Shown piece by piece: positions 6,436 to 12,670 of a stretch of 12,670 bases of DNA. The stretch is from Candidatus Hecatellales archaeon (GTDB lineage: Archaea > Thermoproteota > Bathyarchaeia > Hecatellales > Hecatellaceae). Under the pieces are notes generated by a model, which saw only the letters and a program-made list of their open reading frames with translations, was not told the DNA's origin and did no database searches. The DNA lies in the NCBI GenBank assembly GCA_003662305.1, contig QMXU01000014.1:1-12670 (forward strand). Reading direction: 5' to 3'. Each line of letters starts with the position of its first letter. Within the stretch, counting starts at the first letter, position 1. The translations under genes and the position numbers were made by a program.

Positions 6436-6443
6436 TGAAAAAC
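6436..6443. repeat. Right copy of apparent 8-bp target site duplication
   Basis: TGAAAAAC directly follows the right inverted repeat and matches CGAAAAAC at 5812-5819 except for the first base. Confidence 0.5.
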
Positions 6444-6486
6444 GGCTTACTGGAAGAAGCAGCTTAAAAGCTTTGAGCAGTAAAGA

Positions 6487-7365
6487 ATGGCTGTGGAGTG
6501 CGTTGAGTTGAAGGTTAGAAGGCTTGAGGAGGCCGTCGTCCAGCTTATTCGGAAGGCAGCCATAGAGCTTCCAAGCGATGTCAAAGAAGCCCTTTGGAAG
6601 GCCTACAAGAGTGAAACCTCGAAGATAGGCAGAATTCAGCTTAAAGCCATTCTTGAAAACATTACAGCGGCGGAGAGCGCTGGGAAGCCCTTATGCCAAG
6701 ACACGGGTTTAATCTCCTTCTACGTGAGGAGTAGGAGCATCGACCACATGGCTGTTGAGAAAGCCCTTAGACGGGCTGTGGTCAGGGCTAGTAGGCTGGT
6801 TCCCTTAAGGCCGAGTGTGGTGCACCCGCTGACGAGGCTGAACACGGGAAATAATACGGGAAACCGCATCCCAAACATCCTATGGATGCTGGAGGATATC
6901 GACCATATGGAGGTCACCGTGGTGCTTAAGGGAGCTGGCTCCGAAAACTCAAGCGACCTCTACATGCTTCCACCTGGAGAAGGTGTCAAGGGGGTAAAGA
7001 GGACGGTAGTAGAGGCTGTGGTCAAGGCAGGAGGCCAGCCTTGCCCTCCAACCATAGTGAACATAGGCCTTGGAGGAACCGTAGACTTAACCTTCAAGAT
7101 GGCTAAGCTCGCCCTGATTAGACCCCTAGGTAAAAGGCATCCTGAAGGTGGAATCGCAGAGCTTGAAAGAGAGCTTTTAAGGCTTGTAAACAGTACGGGG
7201 GTGGGCCCTATGGGGCTTGGAGGCAGAAACACCGCTCTCGAAGTGAAAATCGAATACGCCCACGGGCACACGGCAAGCCTCCCATTAGCCGTAAACTTCC
7301 AATGCTGGGCTGACAGAAGAGCCACCCTTAGAATCCACCCCGACGGCTCCGCAGAAATATTTTAA
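6487..7365 (+). CDS. fumA: Class I (4Fe-4S) fumarate hydratase, alpha subunit
   Basis: This is the N-terminal-type subunit of a two-subunit iron-sulfur hydro-lyase that interconverts fumarate and malate in the cytoplasm. The three expected cluster cysteines are visible: C70 in KPLCQDTG, C186 in GQPCPPT and C273 in NFQCWADRRA. Other family blocks are RLNTGNNTGNRIPN (117-130), KGAGSENSS (148-156), GLGGTVD (194-200) and HGHTASLPLAVN (259-270). The 292-residue length is normal for the separate alpha subunit. The beta subunit follows 13 bases downstream. The closely related tartrate dehydratase alpha subunit cannot be fully excluded, but fumarase is the usual archaeal function. ATG 6487 has no strong ribosome binding site. 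The upstream promoter region appears to be interrupted by the 616-bp insertion. Confidence 0.93.
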   Translation: MAVECVELKVRRLEEAVVQLIRKAAIELPSDVKEALWKAYKSETSKIGRIQLKAILENITAAESAGKPLCQDTGLISFYVRSRSIDHMAVEKALRRAVVRASRLVPLRPSVVHPLTRLNTGNNTGNRIPNILWMLEDIDHMEVTVVLKGAGSENSSDLYMLPPGEGVKGVKRTVVEAVVKAGGQPCPPTIVNIGLGGTVDLTFKMAKLALIRPLGKRHPEGGIAELERELLRLVNSTGVGPMGLGGRNTALEVKIEYAHGHTASLPLAVNFQCWADRRATLRIHPDGSAEIF

Positions 7366-7378
7366 GCCCAGAGGGTAG

Positions 7379-7981
7379 ATGGAAATGGCTGAATACAGGC
7401 TTAAGACGCCGCTGAAAGAAGAAGACGTGCGAAAGCTCAGAGTTGGAGACAGCGTATACGTCAGCGGAATCATATATTCAGCTCGCGATCTAGCTCACAG
7501 AAGACTTTTGAAGCTGGCTGAAGCTGGAGAGAAGCCTCCGGTACGCTTGGAGGGAGCTGTAATCTACCATGTGGGCCCGCTGGTTCGGAGGCGTAAGGGG
7601 AGGTGGGAAGTTGTTTCAGCAGGTCCTACCACAAGCTTCAGGATGAACAAGGATACGCCGAGACTGCTTGAGTGTTACCCTGTAAGGATGATTATTGGCA
7701 AGGGTGGAATGAGCGGGGAGGTTGCTGAAGCCTTGAAAAAGCGGGGAGCAGTCTACTGCCATTACCCTGGAGGCGCCGCCGTGCTTGCTGCCGAAAGGGT
7801 TAAGCGGGTTGTCAAGGTTGAATGGCTTGACCTCGGCATACCGGAAGCCCTATGGGTTTTGGAAGTGGAGGACTTCGGCCCCCTCCTGGTTGCCATGGAC
7901 GCTCAAGGGGGAAACCTCTACGAGGAAGCAGGTAGGAAAGCCCGCAGAAGCTTGGAGAAGCTTTTAGCCGGGCTCACGTAA
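7379..7981 (+). CDS. fumB: Class I fumarate hydratase, beta subunit
   Basis: This is the C-terminal-type subunit that completes the fumarase active site with the alpha subunit. Family signatures are GDSVYVSGIIYSARDLAHRR (23-42), the substrate-binding GPTTSFRMNKDTPRLLE (82-98), GKGGMS (107-112), GGAAVLAAERVKRV (131-144), EWLDLGIPEALWVLEVEDFG (148-167) and a terminal DAQGGNLYEE. Two hundred residues is the usual size. It is translated from the same transcript as alpha (13-base gap). The upstream GAGGG at 7371-7375 is too close to ATG 7379 but well spaced for the second in-frame ATG at 7385, so the protein may begin MAEYRLKTPL. The gene symbol follows the two-subunit naming used here and does not refer to the E. 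coli single-chain fumB. Confidence 0.93.
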   Translation: MEMAEYRLKTPLKEEDVRKLRVGDSVYVSGIIYSARDLAHRRLLKLAEAGEKPPVRLEGAVIYHVGPLVRRRKGRWEVVSAGPTTSFRMNKDTPRLLECYPVRMIIGKGGMSGEVAEALKKRGAVYCHYPGGAAVLAAERVKRVVKVEWLDLGIPEALWVLEVEDFGPLLVAMDAQGGNLYEEAGRKARRSLEKLLAGLT

Positions 7982-7991
7982 ACTTTTTACT
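7981..7991 (+). promoter_or_regulatory. Possible box A / T-rich end between the fumarase operon and nucS
   Basis: AACTTTTTACT just after the fumarase stop lies about 28-32 bases before the nucS ATG, the right distance for a leaderless nucS transcript. The T-run could also serve as an archaeal transcription terminator for the fumarase operon. Confidence 0.35.
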
Positions 7992-8017
7992 GTCAGCGTC
8001 CTCCTTTTCTCTTTGAG

Positions 8018-8785
8018 ATGCCTCTTCAAAGCCTCTGCGAGCCCAGTTTGGAGGAAGCCAAGGTCTTCATTCAGCATGCCCTCTCAAGAAGGAAGATACT
8101 GCTGGTTGTTGGAAACTGCATGGTGGACTACGAGGGAAGAGCCTCCTCCAAGCTTGACTGGGGAGAAAGGCTTCTCATAGTTAAATCCGACGGCTCCGTC
8201 ATGGTTCACCGTCCCACCGGCTACGAGCCTGTGAACTGGCAGCCCCCTGGAAGCGTCTTCCAAGTAGAATTTGAAGGGGGGAAACTTAGGATTAGAGCGG
8301 TGAGACTTCAGCCCAAGGAGACTTTAAACATATTCTTCGATAAGGTTTTCCACCTTTTATCCGCAGACCTCAGGGATGAAGGAGAATTCTCCATGTACGT
8401 TACCGAGATGGATATGCAGAAGGCGCTTCTAGCCATGCCTGAGCTTGTGGAGAAAGGCTTCCACCCTCTGGCTTCCGAAAAAGAGCTGGGGGAATCAGGC
8501 TTCCTCGACATCCTCGGAGAAGACTCCAGGGGAAACCTTGTCGTCGTAGAGATTAAGAGGAACCCCGCTGGGAGAGAGGCAGTTCTGCAGCTTGAAAGGT
8601 ACGTTAAAACGCTTAGGGAAAAAACAGGGAAGACCGTTAGAGGAGTTATAGCAGCCCCAGAAATTAGGAGGGAAGCACAGCCCCTGCTGGCAGCCTTGAA
8701 ACTCGAGTTTAAGCCTGTCTCGCCTAGAAGGTGCTACGAGGTTTTAAAGGCTGGAAGAGGCAGGAAGCTTAGCGAGTTTATTTAG
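8018..8785 (+). CDS. nucS: NucS/EndoMS mismatch-specific endonuclease
   Basis: NucS cuts both strands at mismatched base pairs and handles branched DNA. It forms the core of non-canonical mismatch repair in archaea and actinobacteria that lack MutS/MutL. The N-terminal half is a beta-rich DNA-binding domain containing NCMVDYEGRASSKLDWGERL (33-52) and HRPTGYEPVNWQPPGS (64-79). The C-terminal RecB-like nuclease core has GFLDILGED (161-169; D164), VVEIKR (176-181; E178 and K180) and REAVLQLERYV (186-196). These match the D...ExK...Q arrangement of the family. Length 255 is typical. The tail GRGRKLSEFI may be a weak PCNA-contact motif. The ATG has no Shine-Dalgarno and is probably leaderless. A methyltransferase gene follows after 28 bases. 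Confidence 0.94.
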   Translation: MPLQSLCEPSLEEAKVFIQHALSRRKILLVVGNCMVDYEGRASSKLDWGERLLIVKSDGSVMVHRPTGYEPVNWQPPGSVFQVEFEGGKLRIRAVRLQPKETLNIFFDKVFHLLSADLRDEGEFSMYVTEMDMQKALLAMPELVEKGFHPLASEKELGESGFLDILGEDSRGNLVVVEIKRNPAGREAVLQLERYVKTLREKTGKTVRGVIAAPEIRREAQPLLAALKLEFKPVSPRRCYEVLKAGRGRKLSEFI

Positions 8786-8813
8786 GGTAAGCCTTCCCTG
8801 GGGGGATAGGGGG

Positions 8814-9377
8814 ATGGCTCAAACCTTCTGCCCGTATCCTAGGGCTGACAAGAAGGAGGTGGAAAACTACTATAACACCACAGCCAACTCCTATGACAGC
8901 CTTCACGCTCGAGAACAACAGGCGAAATACGCTGAAGCCTTGAAGAAGCTGGAAGGCGGAAAGCTTAAAGGTGTAATCCTTGACGCGGGCTGCGGTACAG
9001 GCCTCCTCTTCAGCCAGCTTAGAGGCTTTGAAAACCTTGTAGGCGTAGACCTTTCAGGCGGAATGCTTAACATAGCCAGGAGGAGGGCTGAGGGAAAACC
9101 GAATGTTCACCTTGTACGTTGCGATGTTGAAAGGCTGCCCTTCAGGAGTATGGTCTTCGACACCTGCTTTCTTTTTACGGTAGCCCAGAATCTCCCCAAC
9201 CCTTTAGAGGCTTTCAAAGAGTTTGGGAGGGTTTCAAAGCGGGAGGCTGCGATAGCTTTAACCCTGATGGATGGGGTTGCTGAGGTTGGAGACGTGCTGA
9301 AGCTTACGGGTTTGAAGTTGGCCTTGGAAGCTAGGGTTGGAAGGGAAACCGTTCTTGTGGGCTTCAAGGTTTCTTAA
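8814..9377 (+). CDS. Class I SAM-dependent methyltransferase (UbiE-like fold), substrate unknown
   Basis: The protein has 187 residues with a single Rossmann-type methyltransferase domain. An N-terminal helix VENYYNTTANSYDSL (16-30) is typical of small-molecule methyltransferases. Motif I is ILDAGCGTGLLF (55-66). The acidic ribose-binding residue is D79 in VGVDLSGGML (76-85). The next motif is VRCDVERLPF (101-110), followed by FDTCFLFTVAQNLPNP (115-130). It is shorter than most UbiE-type enzymes, and the C-terminal substrate-binding part is reduced, so the substrate cannot be predicted. The ATG follows a G-rich leader (GGGGGGATAGGGGG), with the first G run suitably placed as ribosome binding site. 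It probably shares a transcript with nucS. Confidence 0.88.
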   Translation: MAQTFCPYPRADKKEVENYYNTTANSYDSLHAREQQAKYAEALKKLEGGKLKGVILDAGCGTGLLFSQLRGFENLVGVDLSGGMLNIARRRAEGKPNVHLVRCDVERLPFRSMVFDTCFLFTVAQNLPNPLEAFKEFGRVSKREAAIALTLMDGVAEVGDVLKLTGLKLALEARVGRETVLVGFKVS

Positions 9378-9426
9378 ACGTTCCGCATGGTTCCCTTAAT
9401 AAAGGCTTTTGGAGGAGGCAGCAGCC

Positions 9427-9434
9427 TATAAATG
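9427..9434 (+). promoter_or_regulatory. Box A of the aminotransferase gene
   Basis: TATAAATG at 9427-9434 predicts a start near 9457 and a leader of about 42 bases. That leader contains GGAGGG at 9484-9489, nine bases before the GTG start at 9499. Promoter and ribosome binding site together support both the gene start and an independent transcript separate from the upstream methyltransferase. Confidence 0.55.
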
Positions 9435-9498
9435 GTGGATTGGAATAGTAACTTTAAGGGTTTAATGGCGAAGTGAACCTTTTGGAGGGCTGCGGTTC

Positions 9499-10692
9499 GT
9501 GAGAAGGTTTAAGGCTGCCAGGAGGGTGGCTGGAATAGAATATGCGATAAGGGATATTATGGTTCCGGCTGGTAGGCTTGAGGCTGAAGGTGTCAAACTG
9601 ATAAAGTTGAACATAGGAGACCCCAACAAGTTTGACCTTGATGTCCCCCGCCATGTTAAGGAGGCCCTCTACAACGCTGTGGCTGAAGGATACAGCAGTT
9701 ACGCTCCTTCGGAGGGGGACAAAGAGCTTAGGGAAGCCGTAGCTGACAGGGAGAAAAGAAGGGGGGCAGACGTTAACGCGTCAGACGTAATCATAACCCA
9801 CGGGATCAGCGAGTCTATTCAGCTTCTCTTCGGCTCCATGCTTGAGGTGGGAGACGAAGTTCTCGTTCCGGGGCCAAGCTATCCGCCGTACACGTCGTTC
9901 GCCAGGTTTTTCGGAGCCGTTCCAGTACCGTATAGGACGGTTGAGGAGGAGGGGTGGAAGCCTGACGTGGAGGACCTTGCATCTAAGATTACTGAGAGAA
10001 CCAAGATGATTATTCTTGTGAACCCAAATAATCCTACTGGGGCGCTGTATCCTAGGAAAAGCCTTGAGGAAATTGTTAACCTAGCCGGGGAAAGAGGCAT
10101 TCTGCTTGTCTCGGATGAAATCTACGATGAGCTAACCTACGAGGAGCCTTTCTATTCGCCTACCATGCTGGCCAGAGACCTCCCCATGATCATATTTAAC
10201 GGCTTCTCGAAAGTCTACTTGATGACGGGTTGGAGGCTGGGCTACGCGGTTTTCGTGAACCCGGCGGGGGAGCTGGATGAGGTTAAAGACGCCTTCCTCG
10301 GGCAGGCTAGAATAAGAATCTCGGCGAACCATCCCTGCCAGAGGGCGGCCATAGCAGCCCTTAAGGGCCCCCAGCAGCATATCGAGGAGGTTAGACGTAA
10401 GCTCAAGGAGAGAAGAGACTTCTTCCATAAAAGGATTAACGAGATAGAAGGGTTGTCAGCTCAGAAACCGCAGGGAGCCTTCTACATATTTCCGAAAATC
10501 GAGGATGAAAGGTGGCCTGACGATAAAAGGTTCGTATTGGAGGTTTTAAACAGGGTTCACGTGGTTTTCGTCCACGGTTCAGGCTTCTGCCCGACGTATG
10601 GTAGGGGACATTTCAGGTCTATTTTCCTTCCTCCCATAGAAACTCTCTCAAAAGCCCTAGACGCCTTAGAATCGTTCATGAGAGAAACATAA
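9499..10692 (+). CDS. Class I/II PLP-dependent aminotransferase, alanine/aspartate-type
   Basis: This is a fold-type I aminotransferase transferring amino groups between an amino acid and a 2-oxo acid in the cytoplasm. Visible are KLNIGDPNKFDL (36-47), YAPSEGDKELREAV (68-81), PGPSYPPY (124-131) and NPNNPTG (175-181). VSDEIYDEL (204-212) supplies D206 and Y209. The lysine forming the PLP Schiff base is K238 in FNGFSKVYLMTGWRLGY, and R373 in HFRSIFLPP binds the substrate carboxylate. The length of 397 is standard. The GDPNKFD block and overall pattern resemble the archaeal AlaT-like group (alanine:2-oxoglutarate), but aspartate or aromatic amino acids cannot be ruled out. The GTG start is well supported by GGAGGG nine bases upstream. 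The transporter gene follows after 16 bases, or 88 if its later start is used. Confidence 0.92.
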   Translation: MRRFKAARRVAGIEYAIRDIMVPAGRLEAEGVKLIKLNIGDPNKFDLDVPRHVKEALYNAVAEGYSSYAPSEGDKELREAVADREKRRGADVNASDVIITHGISESIQLLFGSMLEVGDEVLVPGPSYPPYTSFARFFGAVPVPYRTVEEEGWKPDVEDLASKITERTKMIILVNPNNPTGALYPRKSLEEIVNLAGERGILLVSDEIYDELTYEEPFYSPTMLARDLPMIIFNGFSKVYLMTGWRLGYAVFVNPAGELDEVKDAFLGQARIRISANHPCQRAAIAALKGPQQHIEEVRRKLKERRDFFHKRINEIEGLSAQKPQGAFYIFPKIEDERWPDDKRFVLEVLNRVHVVFVHGSGFCPTYGRGHFRSIFLPPIETLSKALDALESFMRET

Positions 10693-10708
10693 TTTCAAAC
10701 AGCATTCC

Positions 10709-11986
10709 ATGAACGGTTCCCCGGGGGGAGCCCCCACCAAATTCTTTAAGTCGGACTCTTCTTATTCTAAACTTTTAAGGGTGGAGTTTAGGCTGGCTAG
10801 AGGAAGGTCTCTCTTTTCCGGTGCGGGAGTAAACGTCGTGCTTCTAGGCTTAACAAGCCTTCTAACGGACTTCGGAAGCGAGATGATTATGCCTATTCTA
10901 CCTCTCTTCATAGTCAGCCTTGGGGGAGCCGGGATAGCTGTAGGGCTTATAGCAGGCATAGGAGACAGTCTCTCCAGCATTCTGAAGGTTTTCTCAGGCT
11001 ACTGGTCGGATATGGTTGGCAGGAGGAAACCCTTCGTAACCCTTGGCTACGTTTCCTCGGCTACAGCTAAACTTTTCTTTCCCCTTTCAACCCACTGGCT
11101 TCACCTGGTAGTTTTAAGGCCTATTGAAAGGGTTGGTAAGGGTGTGAGAACTGCTCCCAGAGACGCCCTCATCGCCGAATCCATTAGGACAGGCTTCATG
11201 GGGAAAGGCTTCGGCTTCCATAGGGCCATGGACACGGCTGGAGCAGTTTTAGGCTCCCTTTCAGCCTTCCTTCTGGTGTGGGTTTGGGGGTTAAACATTA
11301 GAACCATCCTGCTGGCAGCAGCGTTAATATCCTTCACAGCCATAATCCCCCTGCTATGGGTTAGGGAGACCTCTCCACCCAAGGGTAAACCTCAGATTTC
11401 AAGCTTGAAAATAAGCCTTAAAGGTGTGCCTGTTAAGCTTAAACTCTTCATTTTCGCAGCTACAATCTTCGCTTTAGCCGAGTTCAGCTGCATGTTTTTC
11501 ATTTTGAAGGTAAGCGTTTTCCTGGCTGGCTCCGGCGTGGAGTATGTGGCTACGCCCATCCTGTTTTACACCTTCTTTAACGTTGTGTATGCTGTTTTCG
11601 CCTTTCCTTCGGGGATTCTGGCTGACAGGTTTGGAAGGCTTACGATGGTTGTTATAGGATACCTGCTCTTCGCGGTCACATGTTTAGGCTTCTCCATGCC
11701 TGGCAGCCTTCCCGTTTACGCTATGCTTTTCGTGGCTTACGGGCTTGTTTACGCCCTCGTGGAGGGCAACGTTAGAGCCTACGTTTCCGAGCTTTCTCCG
11801 CCGGGAGTTAAGGGAACGGTGCTCGGAGCCTTCCACACCAGCGTCGGGCTGGCAGCCCTCCCGGCGAACATTCTCGCAGGAGCCCTCTGGCAGCTTGCAA
11901 GCCCGACGGTAACCTTCCTGTACGGGGCTGCCCTCTCAACCCTAGCAGCAATCCTCGCCGTTAAGTCTGCAGCCTCAAAGTCCTAA
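10709..11986 (+). CDS. Major facilitator superfamily (MFS) transporter
   Basis: This is a twelve-helix secondary transporter of the cytoplasmic membrane, with substrate unknown and drug or metabolite export the usual guess. Motif A is GYWSDMVGRRKP (97-108) in the loop after helix 2. The conserved block GKGVRTAPRDALIAES (143-158) follows, and then FGFHRAMDTAGAVLGS (168-183). The central loop is about residues 218-244, and the second half has an A-like motif GILADRFGRL (302-311). The 40 residues before helix 1 from ATG 10709 are hydrophilic and contain the GC hairpin codons. Starting at in-frame GTG 10781 (...VEFRLARGRSLF) gives a more usual N-terminus and lies about 35 bases after the box-like TTCTTTAAG (10742-10750). 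The 3' end overlaps the convergent gene by 26 bases. Confidence 0.9.
   Translation: MNGSPGGAPTKFFKSDSSYSKLLRVEFRLARGRSLFSGAGVNVVLLGLTSLLTDFGSEMIMPILPLFIVSLGGAGIAVGLIAGIGDSLSSILKVFSGYWSDMVGRRKPFVTLGYVSSATAKLFFPLSTHWLHLVVLRPIERVGKGVRTAPRDALIAESIRTGFMGKGFGFHRAMDTAGAVLGSLSAFLLVWVWGLNIRTILLAAALISFTAIIPLLWVRETSPPKGKPQISSLKISLKGVPVKLKLFIFAATIFALAEFSCMFFILKVSVFLAGSGVEYVATPILFYTFFNVVYAVFAFPSGILADRFGRLTMVVIGYLLFAVTCLGFSMPGSLPVYAMLFVAYGLVYALVEGNVRAYVSELSPPGVKGTVLGAFHTSVGLAALPANILAGALWQLASPTVTFLYGAALSTLAAILAVKSAASKS
10719..10735 (+). other. GC hairpin after the aminotransferase gene
   Basis: CCCC/GGGG (10719-10726), or GGGGG with CCCCC (10723-10727 with 10731-10735, 3-base loop), can form a strong short hairpin, with the AT-rich ATTCTTTAAG beginning five bases downstream. 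It falls within the first codons of the transporter only if ATG 10709 is used. If GTG 10781 is the true start it would lie in the intergenic space and could end the upstream transcript or sit in the leader. Confidence 0.35.
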
Positions 11987-12395
11987 GGAAAACATAGGCT
12001 ATGAAGGCTAGGAATATGAGGGCAGCCGCCAGGAAGAAGACGGCTCCAACCGGGAACTCTCCAGCTCCAAAGCCGAAGGTGAAAAAGAAGGGAAAAGGAA
12101 AGAAAAAGAAGAAGCCTTTCCCTCCTTGGAGGGGGGCTGACGCTACGGCTGAGAGGGCTATCAGAGCCATACCAGCCAGAATCATGAGGAAGCCTAAAAA
12201 CAGCAGTCCAGACGGCAGAGCTGAGACAGGCTGCTGGGGGAGCTGAGCGATTTTAACCTTCGCTAAGCATTCAGGGCAAAGCCAGAAGTCAGCGTCAAGA
12301 CATTCACCGCAGATTTTTCTGCCGCATTCCCTGCATACGTATAGGGCTTCATTCCTACCGCAGACTTCACACACGGTCAAAAGCTTCGCCACCAT
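11961..12395 (-). CDS. Zinc-finger membrane protein with phenylalanine-rich loop, function unknown
   Basis: The N-terminus carries eight cysteines in four CxxC pairs: C9/C12, C21/C24, C29/C32 and C40/C43. The pattern resembles a B-box or RING-like cross-brace that binds two zinc ions. Two hydrophobic segments follow, about residues 62-86 and 115-138, so the zinc domain is anchored to the membrane. Between them lies an extreme stretch, FFFFFPFPFFFTFGF (95-109), with 11 Phe in 15 residues. The 144-residue protein starts at ATG 12395, which lies inside the end of the preceding DUF131 gene (19-base overlap), so the two are very likely co-translated. The 3' end overlaps the MFS gene by 26 bases on the opposite strand. 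No specific function can be inferred. Confidence 0.8.
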   Translation of the reverse strand: MVAKLLTVCEVCGRNEALYVCRECGRKICGECLDADFWLCPECLAKVKIAQLPQQPVSALPSGLLFLGFLMILAGMALIALSAVASAPLQGGKGFFFFFPFPFFFTFGFGAGEFPVGAVFFLAAALIFLAFIAYVFLRTLRLQT

Positions 12396-12643
12396 GAGAA
12401 AGCGAATGGCAAAAGAAAGCTTAAAACTATGAAGACAAGGATGAGAGCTAGGGCCAGATACATGAGTATCTTAGCCGTCTTAGCGTCGGAGCCGAAGACT
12501 ATTGGGAAAGGCCCTATAAGCACTACGCCTCCACCTTTAACCCTGCCTCCGCCGAGAGCAGCCATAACGACAGCGGCGAAGACCACTGCGAAACCGGCGA
12601 ACAGCAGGATTATGCCGAGCGAGGCAGCCCAGTCGTAGTTCAA
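12377..12643 (-). CDS. DUF131 / TIGR00304-type small archaeal membrane protein
   Basis: The protein has 88 residues with two hydrophobic helices, about 8-30 and 57-80. Between them is the hallmark segment GGGVVLIGPFPIVFGSDAKT (37-56). This G-G-V-V-L-I-G-P-x-P-I-V-F-G-S-D signature is characteristic of the archaeal DUF131 family, whose function is unknown. The start is TTG 12643, convincingly supported by GGAGGG (12649-12654) with a five-base gap. The alternative upstream TTG is out of frame and stops at once. The gene overlaps the downstream zinc-finger membrane protein gene by 19 bases, suggesting the two membrane proteins act together or at least are expressed together. Any earlier gene of the operon lies beyond the window. 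Confidence 0.85.
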   Translation of the reverse strand: MNYDWAASLGIILLFAGFAVVFAAVVMAALGGGRVKGGGVVLIGPFPIVFGSDAKTAKILMYLALALILVFIVLSFLLPFAFSWWRSF

Positions 12644-12648
12644 GGCAA

Positions 12649-12654
12649 CCCTCC
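12649..12654 (-). promoter_or_regulatory. Ribosome binding site deciding the TTG start of the DUF131 gene
   Basis: GGAGGG on the minus strand, five bases before TTG 12643. It is among the strongest Shine-Dalgarno matches in the window and shows that leadered translation is used here as well as leaderless. Confidence 0.6.
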
Positions 12655-12670
12655 AAACTAGCCTCTAAAC

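Noticed and set aside
9465..9476. Three-codon upstream frame ATG GCG AAG TGA in the aminotransferase leader
   Set aside because: It is too short, lacks a ribosome binding site and is expected by chance.
12001..12246. Lysine-rich plus-strand frame
   Set aside because: It is the antisense shadow of the Phe-rich loop of the zinc-finger membrane protein, whose CxxC pairs and hydrophobic helices show the true strand.

Overview
The window is archaeal chromosomal DNA. RadA recombinase, an XPD/Rad3-type helicase, a NucS/EndoMS mismatch endonuclease, an archaeal RqcH (NFACT) protein, a two-subunit class I fumarase and a DUF131 membrane protein together are typical of Archaea. Box A (TATA) promoters, several apparently leaderless genes and frequent TTG/GTG starts agree. 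A lineage in or near the TACK archaea (for example Bathyarchaeia-like) is a reasonable guess, but the sequence alone does not fix it.

Layout. Positions 1-1670 (-) hold most of rqcH, cut by the window edge. A divergent gene at 1732-2037 (+) encodes a small three-helix membrane protein. It meets, tail to tail, a two-gene unit on the minus strand: radA (3457-2396) and a 120-residue protein overlapping radA by one base. Between radA and the next gene is a foldable non-coding stretch (about 3491-3560). An XPD-family helicase fills 5497-3611 (-). The only long gene-free stretch is 5498-6486. Its second part looks like a 616-bp mobile-element relic (5820-6435) with 16-bp inverted ends, an apparent 8-bp target duplication and internal tandem repeats. 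From 6487 to 11986 the genes run on the plus strand: fumarase alpha and beta, nucS, a small SAM methyltransferase, a class I aminotransferase and an MFS transporter. The window closes with two minus-strand genes, a DUF131 protein followed by an overlapping zinc-finger membrane protein, which converge on the transporter with a 26-bp overlap.

How the genes relate. RadA, the XPD-like helicase and NucS are DNA repair functions, with radA and the helicase adjacent and on the same strand. RqcH acts in rescue of stalled large ribosomal subunits. Fumarase and the aminotransferase belong to central carbon and amino-acid metabolism. The other small membrane proteins and the methyltransferase have no assignable specific role.

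The most notable observation is the 616-bp MITE-like insertion. It lies between a strong BRE/box A and the fumarase genes, so it appears to have split the ancestral fumarase promoter. This came from reading the sequence and has not been tested against any database.
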